A model generated the notes under the pieces. It worked only from the letters and a program-made list of their open reading frames with translations. It did not search any database and was not told the origin of the DNA. The translations under genes and the position numbers were made by a program. Shown here piece by piece: positions 1 through 12,429 of a stretch of DNA of 64,000 nucleotides. Numbering within the stretch: position 1 is the first letter of the stretch; each line of letters begins with the position of its first letter. Source of the DNA: Sinotaia quadrata. Taxonomy: Eukaryota; Mollusca; Gastropoda; Architaenioglossa; Viviparidae. The stretch lies in contig CM054182.1 of the NCBI GenBank assembly GCA_028829895.1, positions 14,900,001-14,964,000 of the forward strand, given 5' to 3'.

Positions 1-466
1 GGGGCGGATAGAAAAATGTATAGAGTGCAGGGTGAATGACAGACAGGCCAGAGTAATGACAGCCCCGGAGAATGAATGGATGATAGTCAGTGATAAATGG
101 ATGACTGATTAGCTTGGTATATATATATATATCAGTACGACCAAGACGTCGAGTGAATAACAGTATACCCGGGGTTGTTGGGTGAGCGACAGAACAACTG
201 ATGCGCTGGCTAGATGAATTACCAAAGTGCTGTATTGAAAACATTATCAGAGTTAGGTGGATATCAGAATGACAGGAATCTTAAACGAATAACCCTATGA
301 GACGAACATTAAATAGATGACAAAGCAACCGAAGTGTTGACTGGATTTTATACAATGACCAAAATTGTTGGGTGGATGTCAGAATGATTGGGTATATAAC
401 AAACAATGAAAGCGATGTGAGTAATCAAGAAAACACCAGATTGCTGAACTCGCGATAGGATGACGA

Positions 467-833
467 AAATGTTGAGTAATTTAATTAACAAAATGATTGG
501 TGATTAGGAAATGTAACATGATAACTGATGATTATATGAAAAAGTGATGAGTGAATGGCAGAAATGTTGAGTGATTTAATTAACAAGATGATTGATATGA
601 AAAGGTGATGAGTGAATGGCAGAAATGTTGAGTGATTTAATTAACAAGATGATTGATATGAAAAGGTGATGAGTGAATGGCAGAAATGTTGAGTGATTTA
701 ATTAACAAGATGATTGATATGAAAAGGTGATGAGTGAATGGCAGAAATGTTGAGTGATTTAATTAACAAGATGATTGATATGAAAAAGTGATGAGTGAAT
801 AGAGAAATGCTGAATGGAAATGTGAGGTTGACA
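467..833. repeat. 61-bp minisatellite
   Basis: About four near-identical 61-bp copies run from about 546 to 789, recognised by the recurring string GATGAGTGAATGGCAGAAAT. Diverged relatives flank them on both sides, and similar degraded words (TGAATGA, GATGA, TTAATTAACAA) recur back to position 1, so the first 540 bases are probably an older part of the same array. Confidence 0.92.
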
Positions 834-1600
834 AATACTAAAGTATTTGGTGGAAGTTAAATGACCCATGTATGGATGAGAATCTGGTATTAGTACCTGA
901 GTTCGATGAGTGAATTATAAAGTTAGCAAGCGATACAATACAAAATTTTCAAAACAGATCCTTTGATGTGTAAACCCTTTTATTCGGCATGGACTTCTAA
1001 ACAGTAAACCAGAAATACGTTTATTATCTAGTACGAGTTCATGAATGTAAACTTGAGATTGTATTATACCATTTTAAACCCCCTAATTGCTCAAATAACA
1101 TGGCTGTAAATAAATATGAATCCCTAAATTTTAAACTCGAGATTAATGTTAAGCTAATGAAATCCTAAATTATAAAAAAGGGGTCACTTAAAAGAAATAA
1201 CAATCCTGAAACTGTAAACTTTAGACTGATTGTTAAACCAATAGGAATCCCTAATTATCAAAAGAGATAACTTAAGACCGGTTTGAATCCTTAAATCTGA
1301 AAACTCAAGATAAGTCCAAATTGAATAACCAAGCTGCAAAGCTGAAGTTGATATTATCGAATACTCAACTCTAAATTGCAAGCATAAAATAATTTTCACC
1401 CAAAAAGGATCCCTAAATTTTACAATTGAAATCGTTTTCAAACAGTATAATTCCTAAACTGCAACTTAAAAACATTTGAACTAATACGGTATCTTAAATT
1501 GTCAAACCGAATTCAAGGTCAACAAATATAGATCCTTAATTGCAAACCGTAATTCACTTTTCACAAAATAGATCTATCAACTGTAAACCTATTATCACTT
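834..1600. other. AT-rich sequence, no gene seen
   Basis: The stretch is AT-rich with weakly repeated words such as CCTAAATTTT and CTAAACTGTAAAC, perhaps an extremely degraded tandem array related to the ones that follow. I see no exon-like segment with splice sites here. Confidence 0.6.
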
Positions 1601-1860
1601 TCAACCAATATGGATCTAGGAAATGAAAACCCCAACACCACTAAAACTAATGTGGATCTATGAAATGAAAAACCCAACAACACAAACTAATGTGGATCTA
1701 GGAATGAAAACCCCAACACCACTCAAGCTAATGTGGATCTATGAAATAAAAAACCCAACACCACTTAAACTAATGTGGATCTAGAAAATGAAAAAAAACC
1801 CAACAACACTCAAACTAATGTGGATCTAGAAAATGAAAAACGATTATGGATCCTTAAAAG
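1600..1860. repeat. About 40-bp minisatellite
   Basis: Roughly six copies carry the shared words CTAATGTGGATCTATGAAAT and AACCCAACACCACT. Copies differ by small indels, chiefly in runs of A. Confidence 0.85.
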
Positions 1861-1954
1861 CCTGGCTCACTGTCATCTAATGAATTCCTAAATTGTAAAA
1901 AGGATCGTTAGTTTGTTCGATCGTATTCATTTTATGAACTATGTACTTCTAGAA

Positions 1955-3470
1955 TGTAAGTAGGATCTCTAAAGTGTAAATAGGATCACTAAATTGTAAA
2001 GACTATCTCTAAATTGTAAATAGGATCTTTAAATTGTAACTTGGATATTTACATTGTAAATTCTATCTCTAAATTGTAACTAGGATATATAAGTTGTAAT
2101 TAGGACCTATAAATTGTTAATAGGATCTCTAAATTGTAAGTAGGATCTCTAAATTGTAAATAGGATTTCTAAATTGTAAATTATATCTCTAAATTGTAAA
2201 TGGGATCTCTAAATTGAAAGTAAGATCTCTAAATTGTAAATGGGATCTCTAAATTGTAAAAAGGATATATAAATATGGAACATTTCTCTAAATTGCAAAT
2301 AAGATTTCTGAATTGTAGGTTGGATATCTAATTATAAATTATATACCTCGAACTCTAAATTATAAATAGGATCTCTAAATTGTAATTAGGATTTCTAAAC
2401 TGTAAGAAGAATGTCTAAATTGTAAATAAGGTGTCTGAAAATGTAATCACTAAATTGTATATCTGATCTCTACATTTTAAGTAAGATCTCTGAATAGTAA
2501 ACATGATCTCTAAATTGTAAGTAGGAACCCTAAACTGTTAAAAAAAAAAAAAAAAGGATATAAAAATATTTCTAAAGATTTCTAAATTGTAAATTATATT
2601 ACTAAATTTAGTAGGATTTCCAAATTGTAAATAGGATCTTTAAATAGTAAAGTATATCTCTAAATAGTAATTATATTTCTAAATTGTAAATATTATCTCT
2701 AAACGGTAAATGTGATCTCTAAGTTGTAAATAGAATCTCTAAACTGTAAGTAGGATTTCTACATTTTAATGTGATCTCTAAATTGTAAAGAGTATCTCCA
2801 AATTGTAAATTTGGAACTCCTAAATTGTAAATTATATCACTAAACTGTAAATATTGTAAATATGATCTCTAAATTATAAATGTGATCTCTAAATTGTAAG
2901 TAGGATCTCTAAATTATAAATTATATATCTAAACTGTAAGTAGAATGTCTAAATTGTAAATTATATCTCTAAATTGTAAACAGGATCTAAGCTGGATCTC
3001 TAAATTTCAAATTATATATCAGATTTCTAACTAGGTTCTCTAAATTGTAAATAGGATTGCTAAACTGTAAGTAGGTTACCAAACTGTAAAGAGAATCTCT
3101 AAATTGTAAATTATATCTTTAAATAGTAAGTATGATCTCTAAATTGTAGTAAATGTGATCTCTAATTGTAAAATCTCTAAATAGTAAGTGAGGACTCTAA
3201 ATTGTAAATGGGATATCTAAATTGTAAGTAGGAATCTAAATTGTAAGATCTCTAAATTGTAAGCAGGATCTCTAAATTGTAAATGTGATCTCTAACTTGT
3301 AAGTAAAACCTCTAAATTGTAAGTAAGATCTCTAAATGACACATGAGGACTCTAAATTGTAAATAGGATCTCTAAATTATAAATGTGATCTCTAAATTAT
3401 AAATGTGATCTCTAAATTGTAAATAGAATCTCTAAATTGTAACTAGGATCTCTAAATTGTAAATTTGAGA
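1955..3470. repeat. About 20-bp minisatellite, 1.5 kb array
   Basis: The word GGATCTCTAAATTGTAAATA recurs, with variants, some 70 times over 1.5 kb. Units are 17-22 bp and differ mostly by point changes in the GGATCTCT half and by loss of one half. A poly-A run sits at about 2540-2554. It is the largest low-complexity block on the left side of the window. Confidence 0.92.
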
Positions 3471-3970
3471 TAACTTCCAACCGTCACAGATTTTAATTTA
3501 GGAATCCAGTATGTTTTTGATGACGGGTTCATAATTTCTTTGATGTGTTTGATGATCCCGCAATATATATATATACTATGCTAAGTACGCCAAAAGAACT
3601 CGATATGACAACTTATAATAGGATACTATCATAGATACCTCTCTAGCCAGTCATTAGCGAATCAACACGCTTCCTTGCAAATAATACAATGCTTAACGAT
3701 CGCCGAAACTGCAATCTGAGCACCACTACAAGTGTATGTACATGGAGTTGTGTTTAGTTTTAATTCTTTCGTCAGTGGTAGGTTATTTCAGATGACTTCT
3801 GCGTGAGGGCTTGATGGCGTTGCACAGTTCTTGAAAGTAGACATCAGGCAGCGAAATAGCTGCAAGTAGTGCTCGTAATATCCGGGTCTTTGCGCGTCAC
3901 GCACGATTACAATTCATGCATCCACTTTACGGGACTTTCGCCATGGCCTCCAAGTTATGCGTAAGGAGAA
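3471..3970. other. Unique sequence, no gene supported
   Basis: Mixed-composition sequence with a short AT run near 3566. A minus-strand open stretch of about 41 codons near 3795-3920 has no credible acceptor or donor, so I do not call it an exon. Confidence 0.5.
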
Positions 3971-3974
3971 TGAT

Positions 3975-4480
3975 CCTTAAAATAACATAACAAATAATGA
4001 CAACACTGACCAGTAAACGGACCCTATTCTATAAATAATGACAACACTGAACAGTAAACGGACTCTATTCTATAAATTATGACAACACTGAACAGTAAAC
4101 AGACCGTTTTCTATAAATAATATAATGAAAACGCCTAACCCTATTTTATAAATAATTACTTCGCCGAATAGTGAACGGACCGTATTCTATAAATAATTAA
4201 TGACAAAATTGAACAATGAACGGACCATATTCTGTAAATAATTACAACACTGAACAGATCCTATTCTATAAATATGACAACATTGAGCAGTGAACGGACC
4301 CTGTTTTGTAAATAGACAACACTGAACTGTGAACAGACCATATTCTATAAATATGACAACACTGAGTAGTGAACGGAACCTATTTTGTAAATAATGACAA
4401 CACTGAAGTGTGACTATAAATATGACAACACTGAAAAATGACGTTCATTCAGTAAATAATTACAGCTCTGAACAGTGATA
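3975..4480. repeat. About 43-bp degenerate minisatellite
   Basis: Ten or more diverged copies share ATGACAACACTGAACAGT, ACGGACC and CTATTCTATAAATA. Copy lengths vary because of internal deletions. Confidence 0.85.
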
Positions 4481-4789
4481 CTAATAACAAATAATTGTAA
4501 CATCACATTAACATGTAGACGCATGCACATGACGCCTGAAGCATGTTTAGAAGACTTATGCAATTAAGTACCTTCTTTTATATCTCTGAAACAATCTCTA
4601 TTCTCTCTGGACTTTAAGAGAAAGACTGTGAATGTATGATTTGCGACTGCATTTTTGCTGGTTACAGTAATGAAAACACCACAGTCGCAGAGAGAAAAAC
4701 TTTGTGTAGCTATTTCTAAGTGAACAAAAAATGTTAAATGCAGAAACTTAGCAACAGGAAGGTAGCTTCGTAGAAACAAGTATAGCGAG

Positions 4790-4918
4790 GGCGTGCAGGT
4801 TCTGTGTTTCACAAACGTGTTCTGTGTTTCACATGCGTGTTCTGTGTTCCACTTGCGTGTTCGACCAGTGAAAGTGTAGGGAGGCATGCGTGTTCTGTGT
4901 TTCACATACGTGTTCTGC
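4790..4918. repeat. About 21-bp tandem repeat
   Basis: Five to six copies carry CGTGTTCTGTGTTTCACA. The array directly abuts the left end of the LTR-like element that begins at 4927. Confidence 0.8.
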
Positions 4919-6410
4919 AGAGAAAGTGTAGCGAGAAAAGTTTCCTATCCATATTTCTAAACTTAATTGTTGCATAAATTGTTAAACTGTCAAAGACCTT
5001 GGACTCCTTATGATGGTATTTTTGTAAGTGGGTCAGAGTCGGAGAAAACAACTTGGGTTGAGAATATGATGCAATCCAAACCAGTTCCAAATGAATGGTA
5101 GTTTTTCTGACAAATAGTCTCACTCTTGTTCATAAAAAAATCTCATCCAATGGGGATTGACCGGAAGTTTCTTTGTTGAAGAAGTTCTCTATTCTAATCA
5201 CTTATCATTTGAACATAACTCGAGTCCGTTCATAAAAGCAATTAGCTTATGGTAAGTTAACTGACCAATAAAGAATGAATGGACTTAAAATATTTCATAC
5301 ATGTTTTCTATGGATCTATGATTTGAATTAGAGAATGTTTAGTTAATTTGAATCATTATTTCTATGTTCATTAATTTGACTATATTGTACATTATACTTG
5401 TGAATTTTGATTGATGCTGTTTCTTATGCAGTGTGTGTTTGTATCAGGCTAATGAAATTGTTGCAGGATTTGTTTGTAAGAGAGAAAGGAGTTCAGAGAT
5501 GAACTATGCCTGAAAGTTAGTGCTGCCTTAATTTGACTTTTGTTCTATTTTTGTCACATCATGGTATGGTGACTACCATGTTCTACAAGATTACGTTGGC
5601 GTGTGTATCCAGCATTGTTGTCAACTTATCAGTAAAACGTGTTGCTGTAAGTTGATTCCTGTGAATTCTGTTCGAGAGTCAATATACTGAAATGTTGGTA
5701 TGAGTTTGGTCTCAAGAATTCACGAAGATTATTTTGAATGTTCCTTGCGGTGTGTTGAGTGCTGCACACCAAAATTCGAGACATTCCTCCTGATGTGCTT
5801 GGTAGTGCATGTGAAATTCAGGATGATTCTCTATGGTATGCTTTGTGAGCTCATTAACGATTCTGGAACTGTTCTGTAACATGCCTAGAAGGAGGCCATC
5901 TCCCAATAAGAAAGACAGTGACTTGTTGCAAACTGCATGGTTGTGAATACGTGCCGGCAACAGCAGCCATCTTTGAAAACGTTATGTGTATTTGACTTCC
6001 ATTATTTCTCTGAAAGTATACTCTCATTTCCGTGATGATATACATGCATTTTATTTAAATTTTATGAATTTATGAATTTATGTAAAATGAGTGCTAATGT
6101 CTATACTAAGATAAACTGAATGATTGTCCAGCATTAATAGAACATTGTTGTAATGTAAATGTCAACAATCTTTGAATATATTTATATGTTTTATATTTGA
6201 TTGTTGCTTTAATACATTTATTGTTAAATTTATTATCCTTCTTACACACAGTGAGAACCTTAAGTTGAAGAAGAAAGTGGATGGATGGGGGGCTCGCTAA
6301 ATATAGATTAAAAGATGGATTGTCTTCTCCTTCGGTAAGAAGTTTTCCACTACAGAAATTTTGTGTGACAGTAAATGTTGTCTTTAATATTGTGGAAGAG
6401 AGAAAACGTT

Positions 6411-6572
6411 TACAGCACCTGCATATCTGCCAAGTGAGAGAGACGAGTGGTGTCTTCTGGAGAATTATTAATAACATTAATTACAAGTGATGAGAATCTT
6501 AATGTATGTTATTAATAATTCTCCAGAAGACACCACTCGTCTCTCTCACTTGGCAGATATGCAGGTGCTGTA
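6411..6572. repeat. Long inverted repeat (hairpin) inside LTR copy A
   Basis: Two arms of about 68-70 bp are near-perfect reverse complements: the left arm begins TACAGCACCTGCATATCTGC and the right arm ends GCAGATATGCAGGTGCTGTA. A loop of about 25 bases separates them. Other copies of the element carry only the left arm. Confidence 0.92.
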
Positions 6573-6593
6573 CACGTTTTGGATGATTAAATA

Positions 6594-6632
6594 ATAATAA
6601 TTATTATTATTATTATTATTTCCGATAACTAT
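6594..6632. repeat. AAT/ATT trinucleotide run
   Basis: AATAATAAT followed by repeated ATT near the 3' end of LTR copy A. Shorter AAT runs sit at the same place in the other copies. Confidence 0.9.
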
Positions 6633-7017
6633 TGTGAAGTTAGCGTCACACTGTGCATATATGTGCTAACAGTACTTAATCATTAGAACACTTTCCATCT
6701 ATACATTCTGTATTCTGTGTTAACTTCATTTTAATTTCATCTCCAATCAACTCATGTGGTCACGACTGGACAGAAACAATCTACGTCTCGTTTTCTTTAA
6801 CTTAACTATAATAGTTGCAACACTTTCAATTATTTACACTGTCACGATTGTGCAGTCAGATTCTATATTGCATTTTCCTACTTCAGACATGATTCCAATC
6901 ACAAAAATCCCCGAAACAAAACTGGCAGTGAATATGAAACCTTTTCTTTAGAATGGACAAAAGGGAGATAGAAATGTTTGCTTGGGGGGAGAATGGTATC
7001 GGGATTAACTGCGACGT

Positions 7018-7191
7018 TTACACCACCAGCTTGACCTTCGAATGAACGGCTAGAAGCAATGTTTTTACCAACACCCCGTCTCCATACCTAAATTTCTTCC
7101 AAAGCAAATTTGCGACAATATCAGCAGTCGGTACATCTTCCTCTGAATCGATTTCACTGTTGACGTCGAGCGCGTTCAGTGCAGTGAGTAA
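7018..7191 (-). other. Short exon-like open stretch, unidentified
   Basis: A 57-codon open stretch on the minus strand, richer in G and C than its surroundings, reads through NSEIDSEEDVPTADIVANLL and stops at 7018. A plausible donor (TTTAG|GTATGG, exon end 7088) lies inside it. The only nearby acceptor-like site (GATTTAG before about 7191) would need phase 0, but the supervillin-like exon upstream ends in phase 1, so it does not splice directly to that gene. It could be a fragment of another gene, a decayed transposase, or chance. I do not recognise the peptide. Confidence 0.25.
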
Positions 7192-7314
7192 CTAAATCAA
7201 TTTGCAACAACATTATTTCAAGGTCAGCTCTCCAATCCGCATTTGCACTTTTTCGCAAGAACATTTCAGTAAAGAGAGAGTAAATTAATCATACAGACAA
7301 ACTGGCAAACCTAC

Positions 7315-7700
7315 CTTTGGTTTCAGCTTTGTTCTGTTGCGACTTGCGAAGTTGACTTTTGTCCCAAAACGCGCGCCGCTCGGGCTCGCCGCTAGACGGC
7401 GCTGAGGACGATGCCGACTGCAAGACATCACTTTCCTTGGAAGTGTCGATTGGTTCATCTTTGTGAGCACGTTCTTTTTGTGTCACAACAGACCATCCTT
7501 CGGACACTTCGGAAGTGACCGCAGTCGCATCAGCCGATAGTGAAGAAATCTGCAGTAATTGTCCTTCCTCCAAGCGGTCACGCTGACCGAAAGTGGAGTT
7601 ACCTGGTGCCGACGTAATGTCGCCGACTGCGGGCAGCGTGATGGTAGCAGTTATATCCGTGGGAGAGGTTTTAATCTTAGGTTCTTCTTCTTTGCTCTCC
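7315..7700 (-). CDS. SVIL-like: Supervillin-like protein, coding exon 3 of the visible part
   Basis: This 386-nt minus-strand exon follows an acceptor (TTAATTTTCTAG before 7700) and ends at a donor AAAG|GTAGGT (exon end 7315). It is entered in phase 2, completing the AG left by the previous exon as AGG, and leaves in phase 1. It encodes about 129 acidic and Ser/Thr-rich residues, beginning ESKEEEPKIKTSPTD and ending near SQQNKAETKG, with no stop. The composition fits continued intrinsically disordered linker of the supervillin N-terminal half; no folded domain or catalytic motif is visible. The next exon is not recognised to the left, so the actin-binding gelsolin-like and headpiece modules should lie outside the window. 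The joining is supported by frame, phase and splice sites; the exact next partner exon is unknown. Confidence 0.7.
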
Positions 7701-7984
7701 CTAGAAAATTAAATCATAAATAAATATCAATATGGCTGTACACCTATTGAAAAAATAACGATCCCAATATTAAAATATGTTCACCTGTTTAAAAATATCA
7801 ACATATCAGTAAGATTACTCCAGTAACTGTCACTAGTGTAACCATGGATAGTCACTATTTGTAGCTGTTCATAATCTGTAATCATGGACAGTAACTACCC
7901 CTAGTTTTAAACTGACTATACCCATATACCTATCCAATTGTCAGCTCAGACCTACGTCATTTGACATAAACATGACTATCAGCT

Positions 7985-8300
7985 TTGATCTAGATCACTA
8001 ACAGCAATAAGACTACCATCTATTCTATGGTCTAGCTCACTAACCAATTACAGCAATAAGACTACCAGCTATAGTCTAGCTCACTAACCAATAACAGCAA
8101 TAAGACTACCATCTATGGTCTAGCTCACTAACCAATCACAGCAATAAGACTACCAGCTATAGTCTAGCTCACTAACCAATCACAGCAATAAGACTACCAG
8201 CTATAGTCTAGCTCAGTAACCAATAACAGCAATAAGACTACCATCTATGGTCTAGCTCACTAACCAATCACAGTAATAATTCTACCAGCTCCGATCTAGC
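7985..8300. repeat. 44-bp minisatellite in intron 2
   Basis: Six to seven copies carry AGCAATAAGACTACCAGCTA and TCTAGCTCACTAACCAAT. Copies alternate between AGCTATAG and ATCTATGG variants. Confidence 0.92.
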
Positions 8301-8334
8301 GTACAGACTGATTAAAGAAACAAGAATACCTACT

Positions 8335-8890
8335 CTGATAATCACGAGTATAATTACAACAATAGCACTACCAGTTCTGATAAAGGACTAATTGTGTAAC
8401 TACCAGTTCTGATAAAGGACTAATTGTGTAACTACCAGCTCTGATAGAGAACTAAATGTGTGTGATTACCAACTCAAATACAGGACTAATTTTATGACTA
8501 CAAGCTCTGACCAGCTCACAGGACTAAGAATAGCAATACGACTACTAACTCTTGTAGCTCACAAGACTAATAATAGCAATGCGACTATCAAATCTGTAAA
8601 TTCACAGAAATAATTATAACAGTACAACTACTTGCTCCGATAGTTCACAGGACTAATAACAGCTATACGACTATCAGTTCTAATAGCGCAGAGTGACCTG
8701 GTAGTACTCAAGACTAATTACGGCAATACGACTACCAGCCCTGGTAGTCCTTAAAGACTAATTACGGCAATACGACTACCAGCCCTGGTAGTCCTTAAAG
8801 ACTAATTACGGCAATATAACTACCAGCCCTGGTAGATCACAGGAATAATTATAGCATACGACTAAGCTCAGCTCACAGGATCAACACGAC
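8335..8890. repeat. About 44-bp degenerate minisatellite
   Basis: A more diverged continuation shares GGACTAATTA, GGCAATACGACTACCAGC and TGGTAGTCC words. The last copies (about 8695-8835) are the least diverged. Confidence 0.85.
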
Positions 8891-9282
8891 TTCCAGATTT
8901 GTTAATGCTATAGGTGTGCAGACGTGAGTTCTGTTTACTAGTCTACGACTTCCGAAAGCTTTCTCTTTCTTCTTTCTATACGACATTCTGCCACAACATG
9001 CTAAATGTATGAAGCAAAAGAGTGGGTGTAGTTTTCAAAGAAAACAGAAATCTATCACACAGTTCTATGCAATTACAACATTTCTGTCTTATTGTACTGT
9101 GTCTGAGAATGAAAACTGCCTACAGAATGCAAATATACTTTTTTTTCCTGAAGAAAACTGGAAACGCAAGAAAATGCTTATCGTCAAATAGCGAGACTGA
9201 GATGTATGTAATGTATGTATCTATGGTAACCAGTTGCCACTGATCTGCCAAAATTAAGGAATGTGAGGATGCAGTAAATTTC

Positions 9283-9305
9283 TTATCTTTCTTTCTTTCT
9301 TTCTT

Positions 9306-9354
<49 letters not shown>

Positions 9355-9373
9355 CATTCTTTCTTTCTTTCCT
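9283..9373. repeat. TTTC/TC microsatellite
   Basis: A pure pyrimidine tract of TTTC and TC repeats, interrupted near its right end by CATTC. Confidence 0.97.
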
Positions 9374-9449
9374 AGACCTTCATGCGCGACAAGATATTAA
9401 ATTTCAAAAGAAAATAATATTCATAACGAACCGTAGTATAAAATGTCCA

Positions 9450-9660
9450 AATGCACTATCCAGTCTGTTTTCAATAATCAAATCGATTAGTCAGTCTGAC
9501 TTCAACGCTAAAATCAATTGGCCAGTCTGTTTTTAACATTCAAATCAATTAGCCAGTCCATTTTGCACATTTAAATCTATTGGCCACTCCATTTTCAGTA
9601 TTTAATTCAATTAGCCACTTCGTTGGACATATTCAAATCAATTAGCCACTTCATTGCTAG
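9450..9660. repeat. About 33-bp degenerate tandem repeat
   Basis: Six copies share CAAATCAATTAGCCA followed by GTC or CTTC and TTTT. Confidence 0.8.
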
Positions 9661-11210
9661 CATCCCAGCTTAAAGCAAAGATGACAAAGTGAGATCACAC
9701 GACTGGTGAATTCAAGAGAAGATCATGTAAGGTTATGTCTTCAAACGGATGCAAAGGAAATCAACCAATGATTCAGTCCGTATCAACACGCACCCGTAAA
9801 AGTATGTAATTCTAGAGAAAGTCAGGAAGCAGAAATTGTTTAGCTTTCCTTTGGGATGGAAAACACGAACGAGTGTTGGCAGCATCGGTGTCCATGTTCA
9901 GAAGGTGAGCTGACATAGTTATTTTCATCTGCTGTCTGTTGTCAGTTGTACCCGCCATAAAAGATGGCAACCTCACTGCCTAAATTAATCAGTTAACAAG
10001 AAAGATAATTATGCGTATCTATGTCTGAAAGTGTAAATGTTTGAGAAATAAATAAAAGATTGTGTGTTCAGTAAGCCAATAACTGATTATCACATAAAAT
10101 GTGCATGAGTGAACAGATGTTCACTAAGAGCTCTTTTAGTAACAATTGTGAGAACACGCCCGGAGAAACCTATTTGTATACATTTCTAAACAGAAACTAC
10201 AATAAATATCAATAGATTTAAAGAAATTTTAAAATATAAAAGTAAAGAAAACAAGGTTTTAAAATGCGCCTTTGTAGTGTTACAGTGTTACATATGCCAG
10301 TTACAGAGACTGACACACCATTTGATTGAACATGTCTAATATTAATAAAGAGGAAATAAACGAAAATGCGAGTGAGTGTAAACGTGTAACTCTTAATAAA
10401 ATAAAGCTCGATTGCTATTAACTGTCAGTGTGTGCGGAACAACTAAGGACTAAAGTTAAATGAAATCTATCAAATCATCTCTCCTCTGCAGAAGATCGTT
10501 TTCTATATAATAACAAAAGCTAAACAAAAAAAGGCACCTATCCAGATTGTTGTGATGAGAGAGAGAAAGGCACCTGGAGGTGTTGGCAGGCGCAGTTAGT
10601 CTAGCATTAGAGGGAGACTACCGACAGAGTAACAGCGTGAGCGAAGCCAGAACTCGCTGCTCGTTACACGGAATTTCAGTGCCCCCCCCCCCCCCCCATC
10701 ACCGCGCTCAGCAAGGCAGAAGAATCACGTTCTAATCCTGAGATGAAGCAATGAGTAGTGTTTCTCTCGCGCATGACCCAGGCAGCGCGTGCTGAGATGA
10801 TCTCGCACTGTTACCGATTAAGTGAAGAAATGTGGAGGCGGTCATTAGTTAGTGCACAATTACCTTGTGTCGGAGAAAGATGATGGCCTTAAGAATTCTA
10901 GTTTATGGAAACAACTTTTAAAATATAATAAGCACTTGTTTTAACAGATTTTAAAACGATTTTTAAAACGGTCTTATTTCATTTTCCATGCCACTGCGGC
11001 TTGGCTTTAATTTTCGACCTAGTTAATATAAGATTTAAACCGTGTGATCTTTGTTGACTTCTGGTGTTGTGTACTTCCACTATATTTAATATATGTCTTT
11101 ATAATGTAGTATCATATTGTATGTATAGTAAGCACTACTGAAGAGTTTAAATTATTATTATTACTAAAACACATTAAGAAAACAAATTCCATCATATATG
11201 AGTACTACAC
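9661..11210. other. Intron 2 unique sequence, no gene seen
   Basis: About 1.5 kb without an obvious tandem array. It contains a run of 16 C at 10682-10697 in a relatively GC-rich patch (10560-10860). No open stretch with credible splice sites in the supervillin reading phase was found. Confidence 0.5.
10682..10697. repeat. Poly-C tract
   Basis: Sixteen consecutive C residues, i.e. poly-G on the transcribed minus strand inside an intron. Confidence 0.97.
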
Positions 11211-11214
11211 GCCA

Positions 11215-11345
11215 ACTGCATATCATACTGCAAATACACTACACGTCACACTGAATTTCACATTTCGCGTCATACAGCGTGTCACACTGCACGTTAAACT
11301 GCATGTCACGCTGTACGTCACATTGCAGATCAAATTACACGATGT
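11215..11345. repeat. Short degenerate repeat of CACGTCACACTG type
   Basis: About eight copies of 12-16 bp share GTCACACTGC and ACGTCA words. Confidence 0.75.
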
Positions 11346-11359
11346 CACTCACACCTGTA

Positions 11360-12262
11360 AAACGTGAGACGCTTTAAAATTTGTTGCAGATACTGTTAAA
11401 ATGAGTGTTACATACCTGTTAAAATGAGAGTTACATGAATGTTGCATACGCTGCTAAAATCGGTGCGCCCAGCGCTAAAATAGTTACGTACGTTGTTAAA
11501 TGCACTATTAAAATGATCGTCGCGTGCACTTTTAAAGTGAGTTGCATGAATTATTAAAATGATTGTCGCGTGCACTTTTAAAATGAGTTACATGAACTTT
11601 TAAAGTGAGTTACATGCACTAGTAAATGATTGTTGATGATGAACTCTTAAAATGATTGTTGCTTGCACTTTTAATGTGAGTTATATGCACTATTAAAATG
11701 ATTGTTGCGTGCACTTTTAAAGTAAGTTACAAGCACTATTAAATTAATTGTTGCGTGCACTTTCAAAGTGAGTTATATGTACTGTTAAATCAGTTACAGA
11801 TACCGCGTTACAATGAGTGACACATTGTTAAAATGAGACTTGCATGCACTACTAGCGTGATTGCTAAATATGCTGTCAATATGAGTGTTAGATAAACGGT
11901 ACGGTTAGACTAAGTGTTGTTTGCACTATTAATATGAGTGTCAAAGTCACTGTTAGAATGAGTTTTGATAAACGGTTAAGAAGAGAATTGTTTGCACTGT
12001 AAAGCGAGTGTTACATTTACTGTTAATTGAGTGTGAGATAAACGGTTAAATTTAGTGTTCTTTGCACTCTTAAATGAGTACTACATTCATTTTAAAACTG
12101 AGTTTTCTTTGCACCCTCAGAATGAGTGCTACATTCATTGTTAAGGTGAGTGTTCTTTGCACCGTTAAAATGAATGTTACATTCTTTGTTAAACAGAGTG
12201 TGAGATAAAGGGTTAAATTGAGCGTTCTTTGCATCGTTAAAATGAATGTTGTTGTTAATAAG
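11360..12262. repeat. About 33-37-bp degenerate minisatellite
   Basis: About 25 diverged copies share GTTAAAATGAGTGTTACAT-like and GTGCACTTTTAAAGTGAGTT-like words. Point changes and small indels are common, so the array is older than the homogeneous ones elsewhere. Confidence 0.85.
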
Positions 12263-12307
12263 TATTGTTAAATGAATACCCTAAATATTCAGACGCACTG
12301 AAACAGA

Positions 12308-12427
<120 letters not shown>

Positions 12428-12429
12428 AT

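Larger units (their letters stand above)
4927..6650 (+). mobile_element. Solo-LTR-like element, copy A (subfamily 1)
   Basis: The copy starts TGTAGCGAG and ends AGCGTCACA, matching the TG...CA ends seen in the best-preserved copies at 35981 and 42618. It shares with them the 5' block around CTTAATTGTT and the block GAATTATTAATAA near the 3' end. The middle (about 5580-6060) is shared with the copies at 25311 and 35981 only. Short antisense open stretches in the middle are not conserved as proteins. A long inverted duplication at 6411-6572 is unique to this copy. No gag, pol or second LTR adjoins it. No target duplication is preserved at its ends. Confidence 0.75.

Noticed and set aside
3795..3920. 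Minus-strand 41-codon open stretch (RDAQRPGYYEHYLQLF)
   Set aside because: Looks protein-like but has neither a credible acceptor nor donor, and its phase cannot be linked to the gene.
5712..6045. Antisense open frames within the LTR-like copies, similar between copies A and D
   Set aside because: Similarity follows DNA homology; frames are interrupted and shifted between copies, with no sign of protein-level conservation.
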